DNA of 64,000 nt from Eupeodes corollae (lineage: Eukaryota > Arthropoda > Insecta > Diptera > Syrphidae). The notes beneath the pieces are model-generated. The model was not told the origin of the DNA, did not search any database, and worked only from the letters and a program-made list of their open reading frames with translations. The position numbers and the translations under genes were made by a program. Positions within the stretch are counted from its first letter, which is position 1. Each line of letters begins with the position of its first letter. The stretch spans positions 55,438,421 through 55,502,420 of the forward strand of contig NC_079148.1 in the NCBI RefSeq assembly GCF_945859685.1, written 5' to 3'. Below are positions 43,480-55,169 of the stretch, piece after piece.

Positions 43480-44445
43480 AACATTGGCCACTCCATAATT
43501 CTTAGGGATTTAGAATCAATTCCAAAGCACACAGTCTACACCATCCCCCAACTGCAATTCGACAGATATTTTCAAATTTCTATACCTCCCAGATATTTGG
43601 AAGGTGAGTCAATCCATTTTTATACAGATGGTTCAAAAACAAAAGCAGGGGTTGTTGGAGGTGTGTACTCTGAACGACTTAAATTAAGTCTCTCATTCTG
43701 CCTTCCCAATCATTGTAGCGTGTTCCAGGCGGAACTTTTGGCGATAAAAGAACTCTTGTCCTGGCTTAAAGCAAACGTGATATCAACATGTGATATCCGT
43801 ATTTTCTCTGATAGCCAGGCCGTTATCAAATCTCTGGACTCTGTCTCTACAAACTCTATAACAGTCCACAACTGTCGATCATATATAATGGAGATGGCAC
43901 AAAAGTTTAATATTCACCTTTGCTGGGTGCCGGGCCATAGAGACATTCCAGGTCACTGTAAGGCAGATGAACTCGCTAGGTACGTTACAGTGCAGCGCAT
44001 CCTCTCGCGTTTGGCACATACTGGCGTACCAATCGCTACTTTCAAACTGTTGCTAATGCAAGACGCTGTGCGGAGGGCAGGCACGAGGTGGAATAGCATC
44101 ACCACGTGCCAGGTCACAAAAAATATAATATAATCTCGATAATAGGTGTCATAACCGGACACTGTCTAATTGGAAAGCACGCCACGAGACTAGGCGGATT
44201 CTCAAATGACTTTCGCAGAAGCTGTATTGACGAGGAAGAGGAGAAAACAATTCTTCATCTTCTCTTCTTCTTTAACGATCTAAATTATATCAGCATACTC
44301 AGTCTCTCACGTTTCGTAAAAGACTCAAACTGGTTCCATTGAGCTAAGCCTCAAGATTCATGTGGTATCACAATGGGCCATTAAACTTGCCTAAGTGTGT
44401 TCGTTTCCATCTTGGACAGTCACTTTAACCTAACCTAACCTAGTA
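43480..44445 (+). pseudogene. LOA-type LINE fragment (copy B): RNase H and 3' end
   Basis: Plus-strand copy of the 3' third of the element at 32275-35540. The frame 43597-44133 is an RNase H domain with all four catalytic positions: Asp in 'HFYTDGSK', Glu in 'QAELLAI', Asp in 'IFSDSQAV' and Asp in 'HCKADELA'. After 44130 two deletions relative to copy A remove the stretch between 'VTKN' and 'IIGVITG' and the last zinc-knuckle cysteines ('HLLFFFNDL' in place of 'HLLCTC...'). The stop follows 'DSNWFH' at 44342. The 3' UTR ends in three AACCT units at 44426-44442. No reverse transcriptase remains. Confidence 0.8.
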
Positions 44446-44649
44446 AAACAATTGTCACTAATCTAAAAGGTAGGAGTTAAAAGATTTACATTAGTTGTGA
44501 TAATTTTGATGTTTTAATTTCAAGGGCGCATAATATTACAGAATCTACAGAAATTAATTATAATGAGCCATGTTATGTTTTTGCAGCCCTGCCAAACTCA
44601 TACATTTGTGCATAAGATGATCATGAATCATCAACCTTAAGAAAAAACT

Positions 44650-44866
44650 TTACGGAACCTTTTGATTTAAAAAGCTAAAGACAAGGTGATGCACTGTCAA
44701 TTAATATTTGTATCATTGTTTTGAAAGAAAAGAGCAGAGCTTCCAAGGCAACCCAAAAGGTTCTTTCTTTCATGGAAATAGTCATAAGTGCTCAGCGCAA
44801 TGTCAATGCCACTTATGGGATTATTAAGACAAAAGCGGCAAAAATTGGCTTACTGTTTAAATAATA
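44650..44866 (+). pseudogene. RTE-clade LINE fragment, third copy (part 1)
   Basis: Blocks match the RTE reverse transcriptase at 15850-16050: 'RQGDAL' type at 44688, 'IIVLKEKSRAS', then 'SAQRNVNATYGIIKTKAAK', 'IGLLF' (44790-44860; compare 'TQRDVNGAFVSIETEAAKMG'). The YADD block is lost. The element continues after the SINE at 45036. Confidence 0.55.
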
Positions 44867-44867
44867 A

Positions 44868-45035
44868 ATAAGGTGGCACTACAGTTCGTTAGGAACTAGG
44901 TCCTAGTGACTTACAACTCTCAACCATTCCTGTGTGCGAATGATATTGTCAGAGATGGAGGGGACCTCGTCCTATAAAAATTACTATAGGATTATTTGTC
45001 AGTTTATCGCAAGAGGCAGTATCCGTGAAAAAAAA
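44868..45035 (-). mobile_element. SINE copy 6 (minus, degraded)
   Basis: Reverse-complement family words: 'ctagtgacttacaactctca', 'accattcctgtgtgcga', 'gatggaggggacct', then a damaged middle and 'atcgcaagaggcagtatcc'. The tRNA-like head is missing. It interrupts the RTE fragment. Confidence 0.7.
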
Positions 45036-45250
45036 TCAGAGCAAAACAACACCGAGACGTCTCGATCACAAGATGGAACTTTTAAATAGTCAAGGATTTT
45101 GTCTCATTGGGCTTCGAGATGCTTACAGAAAACAGCACAGCGCTGAGATCAAACGAATAATTACCTTAGATCGTTTCGAGAGAAAAGTTCTTCACGTGAT
45201 CTTTAGTCCCATATCCATAGGAGAAGATGAAACGACGTTGTTAAAGACCA
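45036..45250 (+). pseudogene. RTE-clade LINE fragment, third copy (part 2)
   Basis: The frame 45025-45258 includes 'RRLDHKMEL', 'SAEIKRIITLDRFERKV' and 'LHVIFSPISIGEDET'. The usual RTE C-terminal order has the strand after 'VVKDF', then 'SAEIKRRI' and, further on, 'FERK.LR.IFGP'. Here they are joined by an internal deletion. Confidence 0.6.
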
Positions 45251-45560
45251 AACCTTGACAGTAAGACAAGGGCAGATCATTAATGAACAATGAAAACAGC
45301 AAAGGTCTAAGGATTGATCCCTGAGGAACACCATTATTAACAGGGAGGAACGAGGATATTCTACCATTATAAGACACGGCTTGCATACGATTGGTCTAAT
45401 ATGAGTAAATATGGACAAATATTTATTTGTGTCAGAGAAGCTAAATGGGGTTTACACAGTTAAATGCATTTAAAAAGTCAAGTTAGTTTAACACAGTTGT
45501 AAATTTATTGCCTAAAGCATGTCTTATGTCATCAGATACGTAGAGTAAAGCTAAAACACA
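45241..45560 (-). pseudogene. LINE reverse transcriptase fragment, minus strand
   Basis: On the minus strand: 'SDDIRHALGNKFTTVLTKLD' and 'FLNAFNCVN' (motif A region) at about 45440-45545, 'MQAVSYNGRISSFLPVNNGV' (45320-45386) and 'VPQGSILRPLLFSLFINDLP' (motif B). The reading frame changes once between the blocks. Motif C is not reached. It overlaps the end of the RTE fragment by a few bases. Confidence 0.65.
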
Positions 45561-45574
45561 ACTATGTCTACACC

Positions 45575-46140
45575 AAAATCCAGATTTGCATTCGCGCAAA
45601 ATTTCGAACTCGAGATTTTAATCAAACATGATATTACGATGGTAGAGAAGTCGAAAAAGTGGGTCCCGCTATTCCGTCTGGTCGGTTTTGTCTGTCTGTC
45701 CACGCTCCTACAGCCTAAGCCAATAAGTCGATTGAGGTCAAACTTGGAGGTTAAGGTTTTGAGCAGATTCGCGTAAGGCGTTTTTTTTTCATTTATTTTT
45801 TAAGATCAAAACTAACAGTGGAAAATTCGAATTTTCTCAAAAATAGACCGATAGATTTTTCGTAAATTTTCTCTAAAATTTTATTTTTTAACTTGGCTTA
45901 TTTTAATAAGAAAAACATATTTTTGTATTGCTCAGGAATGGTACCGCTCATAGAACCGTTATTTTGTTTTTTAATTTTCTCAGCAACTTATTAACTGATT
46001 TCAATAATTTTTTTGAATAAGCTTTTTTATTGCTTTGACAATATTAGATTATCAAAAGTGCATTTTCTTATTGTTTGGATTTAAAAAAAAAATATTGATT
46101 TCTTTTTTTTGAAAATTCGATATCTCAAAAACGGGTCTAC
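45575..46140 (+). repeat. Dispersed repeat family B, copy 3 (longest)
   Basis: Has the shared series 'cgaactcgagattttaatca', 'gatattacgatggtaga', 'ctattccgtctggtcgg', 'tctgtctgtcc', 'gtcgattgaggtcaaactt' and 'gagcagattcgcgtaaggcg', followed by AT-rich sequence with 'cgatatctcaaaaacggg' near 46118. The extent beyond 45785 is uncertain. Confidence 0.5.
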
Positions 46141-47289
46141 ATTTTTTTTAAAATTCGAATTCATAGCGTATATTTTTAATCTCTAAACAACTGCATACCA
46201 AAAATATTTTTAGAACAAAATTGAAAAATTGTATATATACAAAATTTATTTAAAAAAAACGGCTCTAACGATTTAAAAAAAAAATTGAAAAATCAAGGGT
46301 TTTTTGATTTATAAAATGGCATTTAATTTTTTGAAGACAAACTTATTTTTCATGTAAAATTTTGAATCTTAAAATATTTGTTTTAAAATTATTTTAACTG
46401 TATTAAAATTAAATTATTTTGACAAAGTTTAATTACATTCCTATCTTTTATCCAAATTAATGCATTTGGTACATTTTTATGGATTTTTATATATATAACT
46501 ATTGTAAATACCAACTATGGCCGTGTAGCGACACTGCATCGGATTAACGAATATGATATGTTTAATCAACAATCTATTTTAAAGTGTCTATCAAGAATTA
46601 ATATCTTGGTACTTTTGTATATATGATTTTAAAATATTATTCTTTAAGAATAAGGCTGTTTAACACATATTTTACTTGCCTTCGCCTATATATTAGAATA
46701 AATACTAAGTACCAGTTAAATAAACGTACAACCTCTACAACTACTGCTTACGTGTCACTTCATAACTAAAATCCTAAACGCACAAGAGCCTGACTGTAAC
46801 CAACACATGAATAGCAATTTCCTGTACTTTAACGAAAAAATAAACTGAAAGTAATAACTTCATATTTGCTCTGAAAACTTGTAGGAAAGAAGGAATGTAA
46901 TTAGATTGTAGAAGGTACCTTCTACCTACCAATAACATTCTTTCACTATCATCATAAACATGTTAATATCTATCTATCTGCATAAAGCTAAGCACGACAA
47001 GTGAACTATTATATGTTCGTTTTAGACACCTACCTAACTACACAACCAATAAGCGATCGCTTTACAATTTAAGCATACTCATTCTTCCTCTTTCTTATCT
47101 TCAGATAATTTACTTTCCATCCTGTTTCTTCTAATATAAAATTTAAAAAGGCTATCTAATTGAACGAAATAGTTGAATACATAAACAATTGTTTTCGTTA
47201 AGTACGCTTACAAGTATATTTCACATGCGGGATGAAATGTTCTAGGATGAGTTGTGTCTTGGGATGAATTGCGGGTTTTTTTTTTGACA
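46141..47289. other. AT-rich non-coding stretch
   Basis: No gene or classified repeat seen. Confidence 0.45.
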
Positions 47290-47840
47290 AATCAAATGGC
47301 ATTTATATCTTTGTAGACAAACTTATTTTATAGGTATATTTTAAAATCTAATATAAGTACTTTTTTAACAGACTTTTTGCATACAGGAGGAAGTTCGTGC
47401 GACCCAGTCGTGCATTTTATTTTTAAATGCTTAGAGTGTAAATTCGGCTGTGTGGAACGTAGCGCCACCATCCTGTTGAAACTAAATGTTGGCAATATCC
47501 TCCTCTTCAATTTTTGTAAACAAAAATTCGTTCAACAGGCCCAATAACGATCGCCATTGACTGTAACGGCCACGCCCTGCTCATTTTCGAAGAAAGATGG
47601 CTTAATTATGCCTCCGGACCAAAATCCGCACAAAACAGTGACTCGTTTTGGGTGTATCGGCTTTTCAATGTATGCGCGCGGGTTCTATGTTCCCCAAATG
47701 GGACAATTAAGCTTGTTTACATACACGCCAAGATCAAAATGAGCTTCACCTGAAAAGATGATTTATTTTTTGGCAAAATCGGCATCGGTTCCCAGCATTG
47801 TTTAAGCGTATATACAACCATACTCGTTAAGCGGAAGGAT
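47290..47840 (-). pseudogene. IS630/mariner-type transposase relic (first catalytic Asp changed)
   Basis: Minus-strand blocks in order: 'DADFAKK', 'IIFSGEAHFDLGVYVNKLNC', 'PIWGT', 'NPRAYIEKPIHPKRV', 'TVLCGFWSGGIIKPSFFENE', 'QGVAVTVNGDRYW', 'LNEFLFTKIEEEDIANI', 'FQQDGGATFHTAEFTL'. The first catalytic motif reads SGE where SDE is usual, so Asp is replaced by Gly. The second motif 'QQDG' is kept. Stops interrupt at least twice, and the last third is lost. It belongs to a different subfamily from the relic at 10158. Confidence 0.75.
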
Positions 47841-47971
47841 AAAGCTAATAACCTTTCAATGGCGGACATAATATGCTTTATTAAGACTTTTTTTGTATAT
47901 AAGAGCTAATTTTTAGCAAAGTGAAGGTTTACAGTTTAGATGTTAAAAATTAAATTTGCTTATGTTTTTTG

Positions 47972-48250
47972 CGAGTAGTACCCGTGGCATGATGGTTATT
48001 GCGTTGCAATGTCATGCCTATGTCATCTAAAGTCTTTTTACGGGTACTGCCTCTTGCGAGGAATTGACAAATTCTCCAAGAGTAACTCTTGTCATGAAAA
48101 ATGCTTTCTCAAATTAGCAGTTCGGATTCGGCATATAAACTGTAGGTCCCCTCCATTCCTGACAACATTACTCGCACACAGAATTGGTTGAGAGTTGTAA
48201 GTCACTAGGCCCTAGTTCTCAACGGACTGTTGCGCCAATTTATTTATTCA
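47972..48250 (+). mobile_element. SINE copy 7 (full length except the B box)
   Basis: 'agtacccgtggcatgatggt' keeps the A box. 'gcaatgtcatgcctatgt' passes directly to 'catctaaagtc' with no B-box segment, as in copy 4. The body is complete ('gcctcttgcgaggaattgac', 'ctcttgtcatgaaaaatgc', 'tcctgacaacattactcgca', 'gttgtaagtcactaggccct') and ends 'ggactgttgcgcca' plus (attt)n. Confidence 0.8.
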
Positions 48251-48440
48251 TGTTTTTTGCGATAGCTGAATTTTATTCATATAAATCTACTAATATTCCC
48301 AAAGCCACGGAAAAGTCCTTAATTTCGGAATTTAAATTCTTACAGCTTACTTAAAGTTAATTAAGCACAAATTAATAACAAATATACAATTTACTATTGG
48401 CTTATTTTAACTGAATTTAAGGTGAGTTTTTTGATAGATA

Positions 48441-48665
48441 GGTGTTTTTTTAGAGGCATAGAACTTCAATTTAGCAACACTTTATTAACTGGCGGCTGTC
48501 CAGTCATACGTTTTTAGAATTCAACATGAATAGATTGACATGAATAGATTTGCCATTGATCCCAAGCGAATTTAGTTTAGATTACTTTTGGTTAGATGGA
48601 AAAGTCAATAAACAAACCGGACGTTTTTAGAGCAATGATAACTTTCAAATGTTTGAAAAAACACC
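48441..48665. mobile_element. Possible short MITE with GGTGTTTTTT ends
   Basis: The left end 'ggtgttttttta' follows TA (48439-48440). The right end 'gaaaaaacacc' at 48655-48665 is its reverse complement over about 10 bp, and a TA lies one base further on. The element is 225 bp without coding. TA flanks suggest Tc1/mariner, but the terminal repeat is short. Confidence 0.4.
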
Positions 48666-48744
48666 ATAACAGTCATAAACTAACTGTTTGGTATGCTTCA
48701 TGGGGTTAGGGAATAATTGGTCAGTACTTCTTTAAAAACGAAAA

Positions 48745-49437
48745 CATTACGTTTGTACGTCCGAACGTTCTCGAAGTTTTTTTGCTGTCCACAGCTCGAC
48801 TTCAAATAAACTTGTGTTACACAGATAATAATGTAGAAAGAACTATTAAAAAATTGAGTGGGTGTTTTTCACCATATCAATGTTTAAAAATGTGAAAATT
48901 TTGGTTAACCTAAAATATCTCACGAACCAATAATGCTAGAGATTTGAATTAAGTTTTAAATTATATATTGTAATGTGATAACAAACAAATATATTTTTGG
49001 AAACAAATTCTAATAACGGTTTTCTTATAAACCAAAAAAAACTAGAAAAATATTTGTCACCTCAAATATTTTACGAACAAAAAATGATTTTACCTACTAA
49101 ATAATTTTCTGCAACGCGGAATAGCGTTTTTAAAATTTGGAAAAAATTTCAGAAAAATCGAATAGACCGTTTTTTTTTTAACAAAAATTAAAACCTAAAA
49201 AAAACATTAAAAGTGGTAAAAATTAAATTTCGACTCAAATATCTTTTCAAAAATTTGAGTTACTGACTTCAAATTAATTTAATTCATGCAATTTGTATTT
49301 TTTATATAAGATATAAAAACTTTAAACAAATGCTACTTAAATTATTAAAAATTGGTTTTCGAACAAAACCTAAAAAAATTAAGTCAGTCAAATCGACAGA
49401 CCGGATGGGAAGTTATCAGTGCGGGTCGCATCTGATC
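48745..49437 (+). repeat. Repeat family A, copy 4
   Basis: Plus-strand head remnants ('acgtttgtacgtccgaacgt', 'ttttgctgtccacagctcga'), the middle words 'tctcacgaaccaata' and 'gagatttgaattaagtttt', one or two monomers, and the 3' signature 'cgacagaccggatgggaagt' at 49391-49410. It is shorter than its neighbours. Confidence 0.7.
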
Positions 49438-49448
49438 ATAATCTTGTT

Positions 49449-50664
49449 TAACTTACCACAGAAAGTTATTGTAATGGGTCCGATTTGTCAAATTGAACAT
49501 TTTGAAATTACGTTGAGCAATTTCAAAATTTTCAATTTTTCATTCATGGTCCCTAGATTTGAAATAAAAGATTTTTAGAAAGATGTCTGTGTGTGCGTGT
49601 GTACGTACGTTCTTAAGTCCATACGTCCGTACGTTCGCGACGTTTTTTTCGTTGTCCATAGCTCAAGAACCAGAAGATATATCGATTTCAAATAAATTTT
49701 GTTATAGAGATAATAAGGCAGAAAAATGCAGAAATGGTTCTCAAGAAAATTGCGTGGGTGGTTTTTTTTTACCACAGCAGTTTAAAAACAAGGTGACAAA
49801 TTTGGTTAACATTGAATATATTACGAACCAAAAACGCTAGAGACTTGAATTATATTTTATATAACATAGTGATATCAATGAAGCACATTTAAAAAAAAAT
49901 CCATTTAACGGTTTTTTTTATAAATCAAAAAACTGAAAAAAAAAAATTGTCACCTCCAAAATTTTACGACGAAAATATGATTTCATCTTCAAAACAATTT
50001 TGTGCAACGAAGAATAATTTTTTTGACATCTGATAAAATATTGAGAAAAATCGAATTGACAGTTTTTTTGTAAAAAATAAAATAAAATAAAATATCGATT
50101 CAAATATCTTTGCAAAAACTTGAAATTTAGGCTTCAAACTTATTTTATCTTATAAGAAATATTGTTTTCAACATTCTGAAAAATGTTAAGAAAAAACCAA
50201 ATTGACAGTTTTTTTACAAAAAATAAAAACCTAAAAAAAAAATTTAATAAAAGTTGGTGAAAATTGATTTTCGACTCAAATATCTTTAAAAAATTATAGA
50301 TATTGGCTTTAAACTACTTTTATCTTTCAAAAAATATTGTTGTTAACATTCAGTGAAATTTTGAAAAATATCGAATTGACAGTTTTATTACAAAAAATAA
50401 AACTCTAAAAAAAAACAATACTAAAACTTGGTCAAAATTTACTTTCGGCTCAAATAGCTTTTCAAAAATTAAAAATATTGGCTTTAAACTAATTTTATCT
50501 CACAGAAAATATTGTTTTCGATATTCAGTAATTTTTATAAAAAGTAGTGCTCAAGTTTGGTAAAAATTGATACTAGTACATATAGACAAACTTTTAAGCA
50601 AGATAAATCGACAGACGGGATGGGAAGTTATCAGTGTATGTCGCATTCCAGCCTCTTTTTTCTA
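49449..50664 (+). repeat. Repeat family A, copy 5 (head to tail)
   Basis: Follows copy 4 directly. Head 'agttattgtaatgggtccga' at about 49462, (gtac)-rich tract at 49590-49640, 'tcgttgtccatagctcaaga' at 49649-49668, monomers with 'acaaaaaataaaa' recurring at about 50216 and 50390 (174 bp), and the tail 'cgacagacgggatgggaagt' at about 50610-50629 with 'cagcctcttttttc'. No coding. Confidence 0.75.
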
Positions 50665-50679
50665 TGGGAGTCGGTAGCC

Positions 50680-50840
50680 TATGCCAATATGCACGGTTTA
50701 CCAATTGGAGGACGAATTTCGTTGCATTATTGACCGTATTATTCATGAATGTTGGAAAAAGCCATTGAAAATTGGAACTCCAGATCTAACTACACCCGAT
50801 ATTACAAAAATCATATTTTCTTCATAGTTATCTTTCGAAT
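50680..50840 (+). pseudogene. Possible IS630/mariner transposase C-terminal remnant
   Basis: The plus frame 'LEDEFRCIIDRIIHECWKK' then 'TPDITKIIFSS' resembles the end of IS630/mariner transposases ('..LE.EIR.II.EI......', closing with 'DIIF'). No catalytic motif lies beside it, so the assignment is weak. Confidence 0.25.
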
Positions 50841-53544
50841 TAATTAAATTTCATTAAATCTTAAAGTTATATATCGCTCAATAAGAATTTTTATAAAATA
50901 CATAACACGACAAATTTAAAATTGCCACATCATTAAAAACTAATCAGTGGTTTTTGTACTTGAGGATAAGAAAATTACAACTTATAAAAAAAAACGAAAA
51001 ATTCACGTTTTGACAGATTCAAATCAAAAATATTAATTTTTTTCACCAATGGAAAAATTTATTATTTTTGTTTAATTAAGAAAGACACAATAAACGAAAA
51101 AACATTAAACATTTTCCAATATTTATGAGATTTCAATTTTGTTTCCTTGTGCAAAAGATAAAAGACATCGTAATGAAATAAAGAAAAAAAAAAACTGTCA
51201 ACAAATCTTGAGAAGCTTCATACATACATATATGTATTCTCCTCAAGTAGAAGTAATAAAGGTCTTATATTGCCATGAATTTATCTTAAATATATGTATT
51301 TTTCTTCTTGTTTTGTTGTTGTTGTCATTTAGATGTAAGTTGAAACAGACAGATAAAATTAACGAATTTATCGTTAATCCCTTAAATGCTTAGCCACATG
51401 AACTAAATAAGAACAAATACATGTATGTGCATAAATACAAATATATACTATACTTAAATAAAACTCAGTCTAGTAAAATTCATTTCGAATACTTTTGTGT
51501 AATAAATATTCACACAATTTCTAGACTGTGTAAAAATTAAACAACGGAGGTATGAAGAAGGTATTTAGATAAATATCCAATTTAGACTTGTCTTTTCTGT
51601 CTCAAAATAATTTATTAGGTTAACATTCCCTTATTTTACAATCCAGCTATCTTTACGATCTTTTAAATCCATGGAAATTGCCAGTGTCAAAAGATAAACT
51701 AATGTTATGTACATATATGAATGAAGGAACATTTTTAACCAAAAATAAATAATTAAACTCGCATTTGAATTCCCTACAAAAGTCCGCTGAAAAAGATACA
51801 AAAATGAAAACAAAAAAAGGTCTAAATAGCGAATGTATACATAACACCAGAAACAGTAGGTAATTGAATTTTATTTTTGTATGTTTTTCTAAATAAAAAA
51901 GTTCCTAACATACAAAAACCTTATTCAACAATGTCATTTGCATAATTAAAAGCAATAAACCAAGCAAATCAGCTTAAGCCCATCACAAGGGCTTTATAAA
52001 CAATATAAATACTCTAAATGACAAACGCCCATCAAATTTTGTTTAAAAAAAAAATAATTTAAAATATAAAGAAAAAGAAAACCATTAGCTTGCCATGTAA
52101 GACGAACCGACCGCCCGCTCCTGTACCATTCCATTCTAAATTTATATTTAAAAATTCTTCAATATAATTCGAGGATATCAATCATCCTCCCAAACGTACA
52201 CAATGACAGTTAAATCTTAAGTAGCCCACGTAAACGAATCAAGTGAATTGAAATGAGTTAACTGAAGGAAAGTAAACGACACAAGGAAAGAAAAACAGAG
52301 AACTGTCACAAGCGCGGCAACTTACAAAAAGGATTTACATTTTTATAAATCGCCTCGCTTACTTGATACTCCTCATTCGTAATGTATATCATCCCATCAC
52401 CAGGACGAAGCCGAAGCTAAATGCAGAACGCTGAACGCTGAAGTTGAAGCCGGAGCAAAGAACCGCGCACCGGGGCCAAGCCAAAAGGAGTGCGGTGTGT
52501 CTTTTTGTGAATTATATTCCCATTACTTGCCGCAATGGGAGTGAAGGTCGCTCGCGTCGTCGCTCGTTGTCGTGTCGTTCTTAAACATCTACACCACAAC
52601 CACAACTATGAGCACGAGCACGACAATAGCCTTTTCTCCACATAAAAGCATTTCTGGGCTGGGCTGAGTTGTTCTGGGCAGGGACCTTAACATCAAGCAA
52701 ACGTGCAGGGAATATTACTTCCACTTAGGGAGTTTTGGATTTCATTGAATCCTGAGAAAACTTTGAAAATCATACTCCCTGCTTCCCGTTTCGGTTGACA
52801 TTGAGCGATATTGTGTGACAAAATTATCAGAGTTTCGTGTTTATTTTAGTTTCACTACCAATTTAATTCAAGAAATAGGTAGGTTTAGGATAGGTACCGT
52901 ATAAGATGACCTTCTTATATATACTTTAACCAAGACCAAAAGGCTGTCAATCACTCGTAAGTTGGTAAACTTAGAAGGATCAACGGTAACGGGTACACAG
53001 CAGCACTTTGTTGTTACGTTTAGGTGTGAGGCTAGGTATAAAGATGGGGATAAGGATAATTCTGAACTTTCGATTTCATTTGATATTCTGGTAATCTGGT
53101 GTGTTGTTGCTGTGTATACAATAATTATCTCATCAAAGATGATGAGAAATTATTGTCCAAGATGGCAAAATCTATGTGATGCTTTGATAGTGTTGGAAGG
53201 AAAACAGAAACAAAACACACAAAAAAAAACAAACAATAATAATTTCTCTGTTCGTGCTATCCTTGTGGGTAGATGAAGCATGGAGTACCTATAAATAAAC
53301 GAGAAAACGAGTCCTTTTTTGCGTTTATTCACTTCTTAACAGCTTTAAGCAAAATATTACAAGAGCCGCAAAAGGAGTGAGGAGAGGGAAAAAAAACAAA
53401 CGACAAAACAGGGCGGCGTAAAATTTCCATCGAGAAATAATGGCAGAGTAAAAAAGGAGCTGCACAAAAGATATTTGGAAACTTTAAGGCCCGTGATAAA
53501 GAGGGCGATTGCTTTTCAATTACACTTATAGTTGTATTAAAAAA
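50841..53544. other. Apparently unique non-coding DNA
   Basis: No gene supported. A more GC-balanced island at 52380-52700 has GAAGC/GCTGAA and GTCGT runs ('cgctcgcgtcgtcgctcg'). The 104-codon plus frame at 52962-53276 and the 106-codon minus frame at 53329-53649 show no recognisable domain. Confidence 0.4.
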
Positions 53545-54140
53545 GGATTGATACTTTGTGTTCCTGTTTATTTTGAGTTGATGAATGAAATAAATTTTTG
53601 TTAACGAGATTTTTAGTCGAGAACCAATTTTTACAAATGTTAGTAGCATTTTTTAAAAGTTTTTATGTCTTACATAAACAAATACAAATTGGATAAATAA
53701 AATAAATTTGAAGTCAATAACTTCTATTGCTCACTAGAAATCGAGAACCGAACTTCAATTTTTTCCAAATTTTTGTACTATTTTTTGTAGATTTTATTTA
53801 ATTTTTGTAAAAACCGACTTTTGGATTTTTATACAAAAAAAATACTGAATGTCAAAAACAATTTTTTTTTTTAAACACTGTCAATTAAATATTTGTTAAA
53901 ATTTTACCGAATGTTGAAAACAATATATCTTATAAAATATAATACGTTTGAAGCCATAATCTCAAATTTTTGGAAAAGATATTTGAGTCTAAAATTACTT
54001 AAGCCTCAATTTGTACCAACTTTTAGTAATGATTTGTATAGGTTCTTAGTTTTTTTTTTGTAAAAAAAACTTTCAATTTAATTTTTCTCAAAATTTAACT
54101 GAGTGTTGAAAACAATATTTTGTATAAGATACAATTAATT
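53545..54140 (-). repeat. Repeat family A, copy 6 (minus, monomers only)
   Basis: Reverse-orientation monomers with 'gaaaagatatttgagtct', 'actgtcaattaaat' and 'aaaacaatat' words. The head and the 3' signature are missing. A plus copy starts at 54146. Confidence 0.65.
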
Positions 54141-54145
54141 TGATG

Positions 54146-55166
54146 CCAATATCTCAAGCTTATGAGTCCCTAGAGTCAGAATAAAATATTTTTAGAAAAA
54201 TGGCTGTGCGTGCGTGTGTACGTACGTTCGTAAATCCGTACGTCCGTACGTTCGCGACGTTTTTTCGTCGTCCATAGCTCAAGAACCAGAAAAGATATCG
54301 ATTTCAAATAAATTTTGTTATACAGATAATAAAGCAGAAAGATGCAGAAAGGGCTCTCAAGAAAATTGCGTGGGTGTTTTTCTTACCATAGCAGTTTAAA
54401 AAAAAGGTGAACATTTTGGTTAACCCTAAATATCTTACGAACTAAAAACGCTAGAGACTTGAATTAAATTTTATATAATATATTGTAACTTGATATCAAA
54501 GAAGTATATTTTTTGAAAAAAATCCAACTAACGGCTTTTTTTATAAATCAAAAAAACTGAAAAAAAATTTGTCGTCTCCAAAGTTTTACGACTAAAATAT
54601 GATTTCATCACCAAAAAAAATTTGCGCAACGAAGAATAATGTTTTTGACATGTGATATAATTTTGAGAAAAATCAAATTGACAGTTTTTTTTTATAAAAA
54701 ATAAAAATCCAAAAAAAAACACTACTCTCAATTTGTAAAAATTGAATATCGATTCAAATATCTTTTCAAAAACTAGAAATTCGGGCTTCAATCTTATTTT
54801 ATCTTATAAAAGATATTGTTTTAAACATTTTGAAAAATGTTGAGAAAGATCGAATTGACAGTTTTCTTACAAAAAATAAAAACCTAAAAGAAAAATGTAT
54901 AAAAGTTGGTAAAAATTGATTTTTGACTTAAATAGCTTTTCAAAAATTAAAAATATTGGCTTCAAACTTATTTTATTTCACAGAAAATATTGTGTTCGAT
55001 ATTCCGTAATTTTTATATAAAAATTCAACAGTCCGTGTTTTCATAAAAAATAGTACTAAAATTTGGTAAAAATTGATACGAGTTCATATAGACAAACTTT
55101 TAAGCAAGACAAATCGACAGACGGGATGGGAAGTTATCAGTGGGGGTCGCATCCCAGCCTCTTTTT
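54146..55166 (+). repeat. Repeat family A, copy 7
   Basis: The head begins 'ctcaagcttatgagtcccta', followed by the (cgta)-rich tract at 54208-54258 and 'gtcgtccatagctcaagaac' at 54267. The middle has 'atcttacgaactaaaaacgc', the monomers recur at about 54693 and 54868 (175 bp), and the tail 'cgacagacgggatgggaagt' lies at 55118-55137. Together with the next copy it forms a long inverted repeat. Confidence 0.75.
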
Positions 55167-55169
55167 ATT

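Noticed and set aside
44426..44442. Telomeric repeat
   Set aside because: Only three pentamers, always at the 3' end of LOA copies, so they belong with the retrotransposon and not a chromosome end.
54208..54258. Stand-alone (CGTA)n microsatellite
   Set aside because: The same tract occurs at the same place in the other full repeat A copies, so it is part of that element's head.
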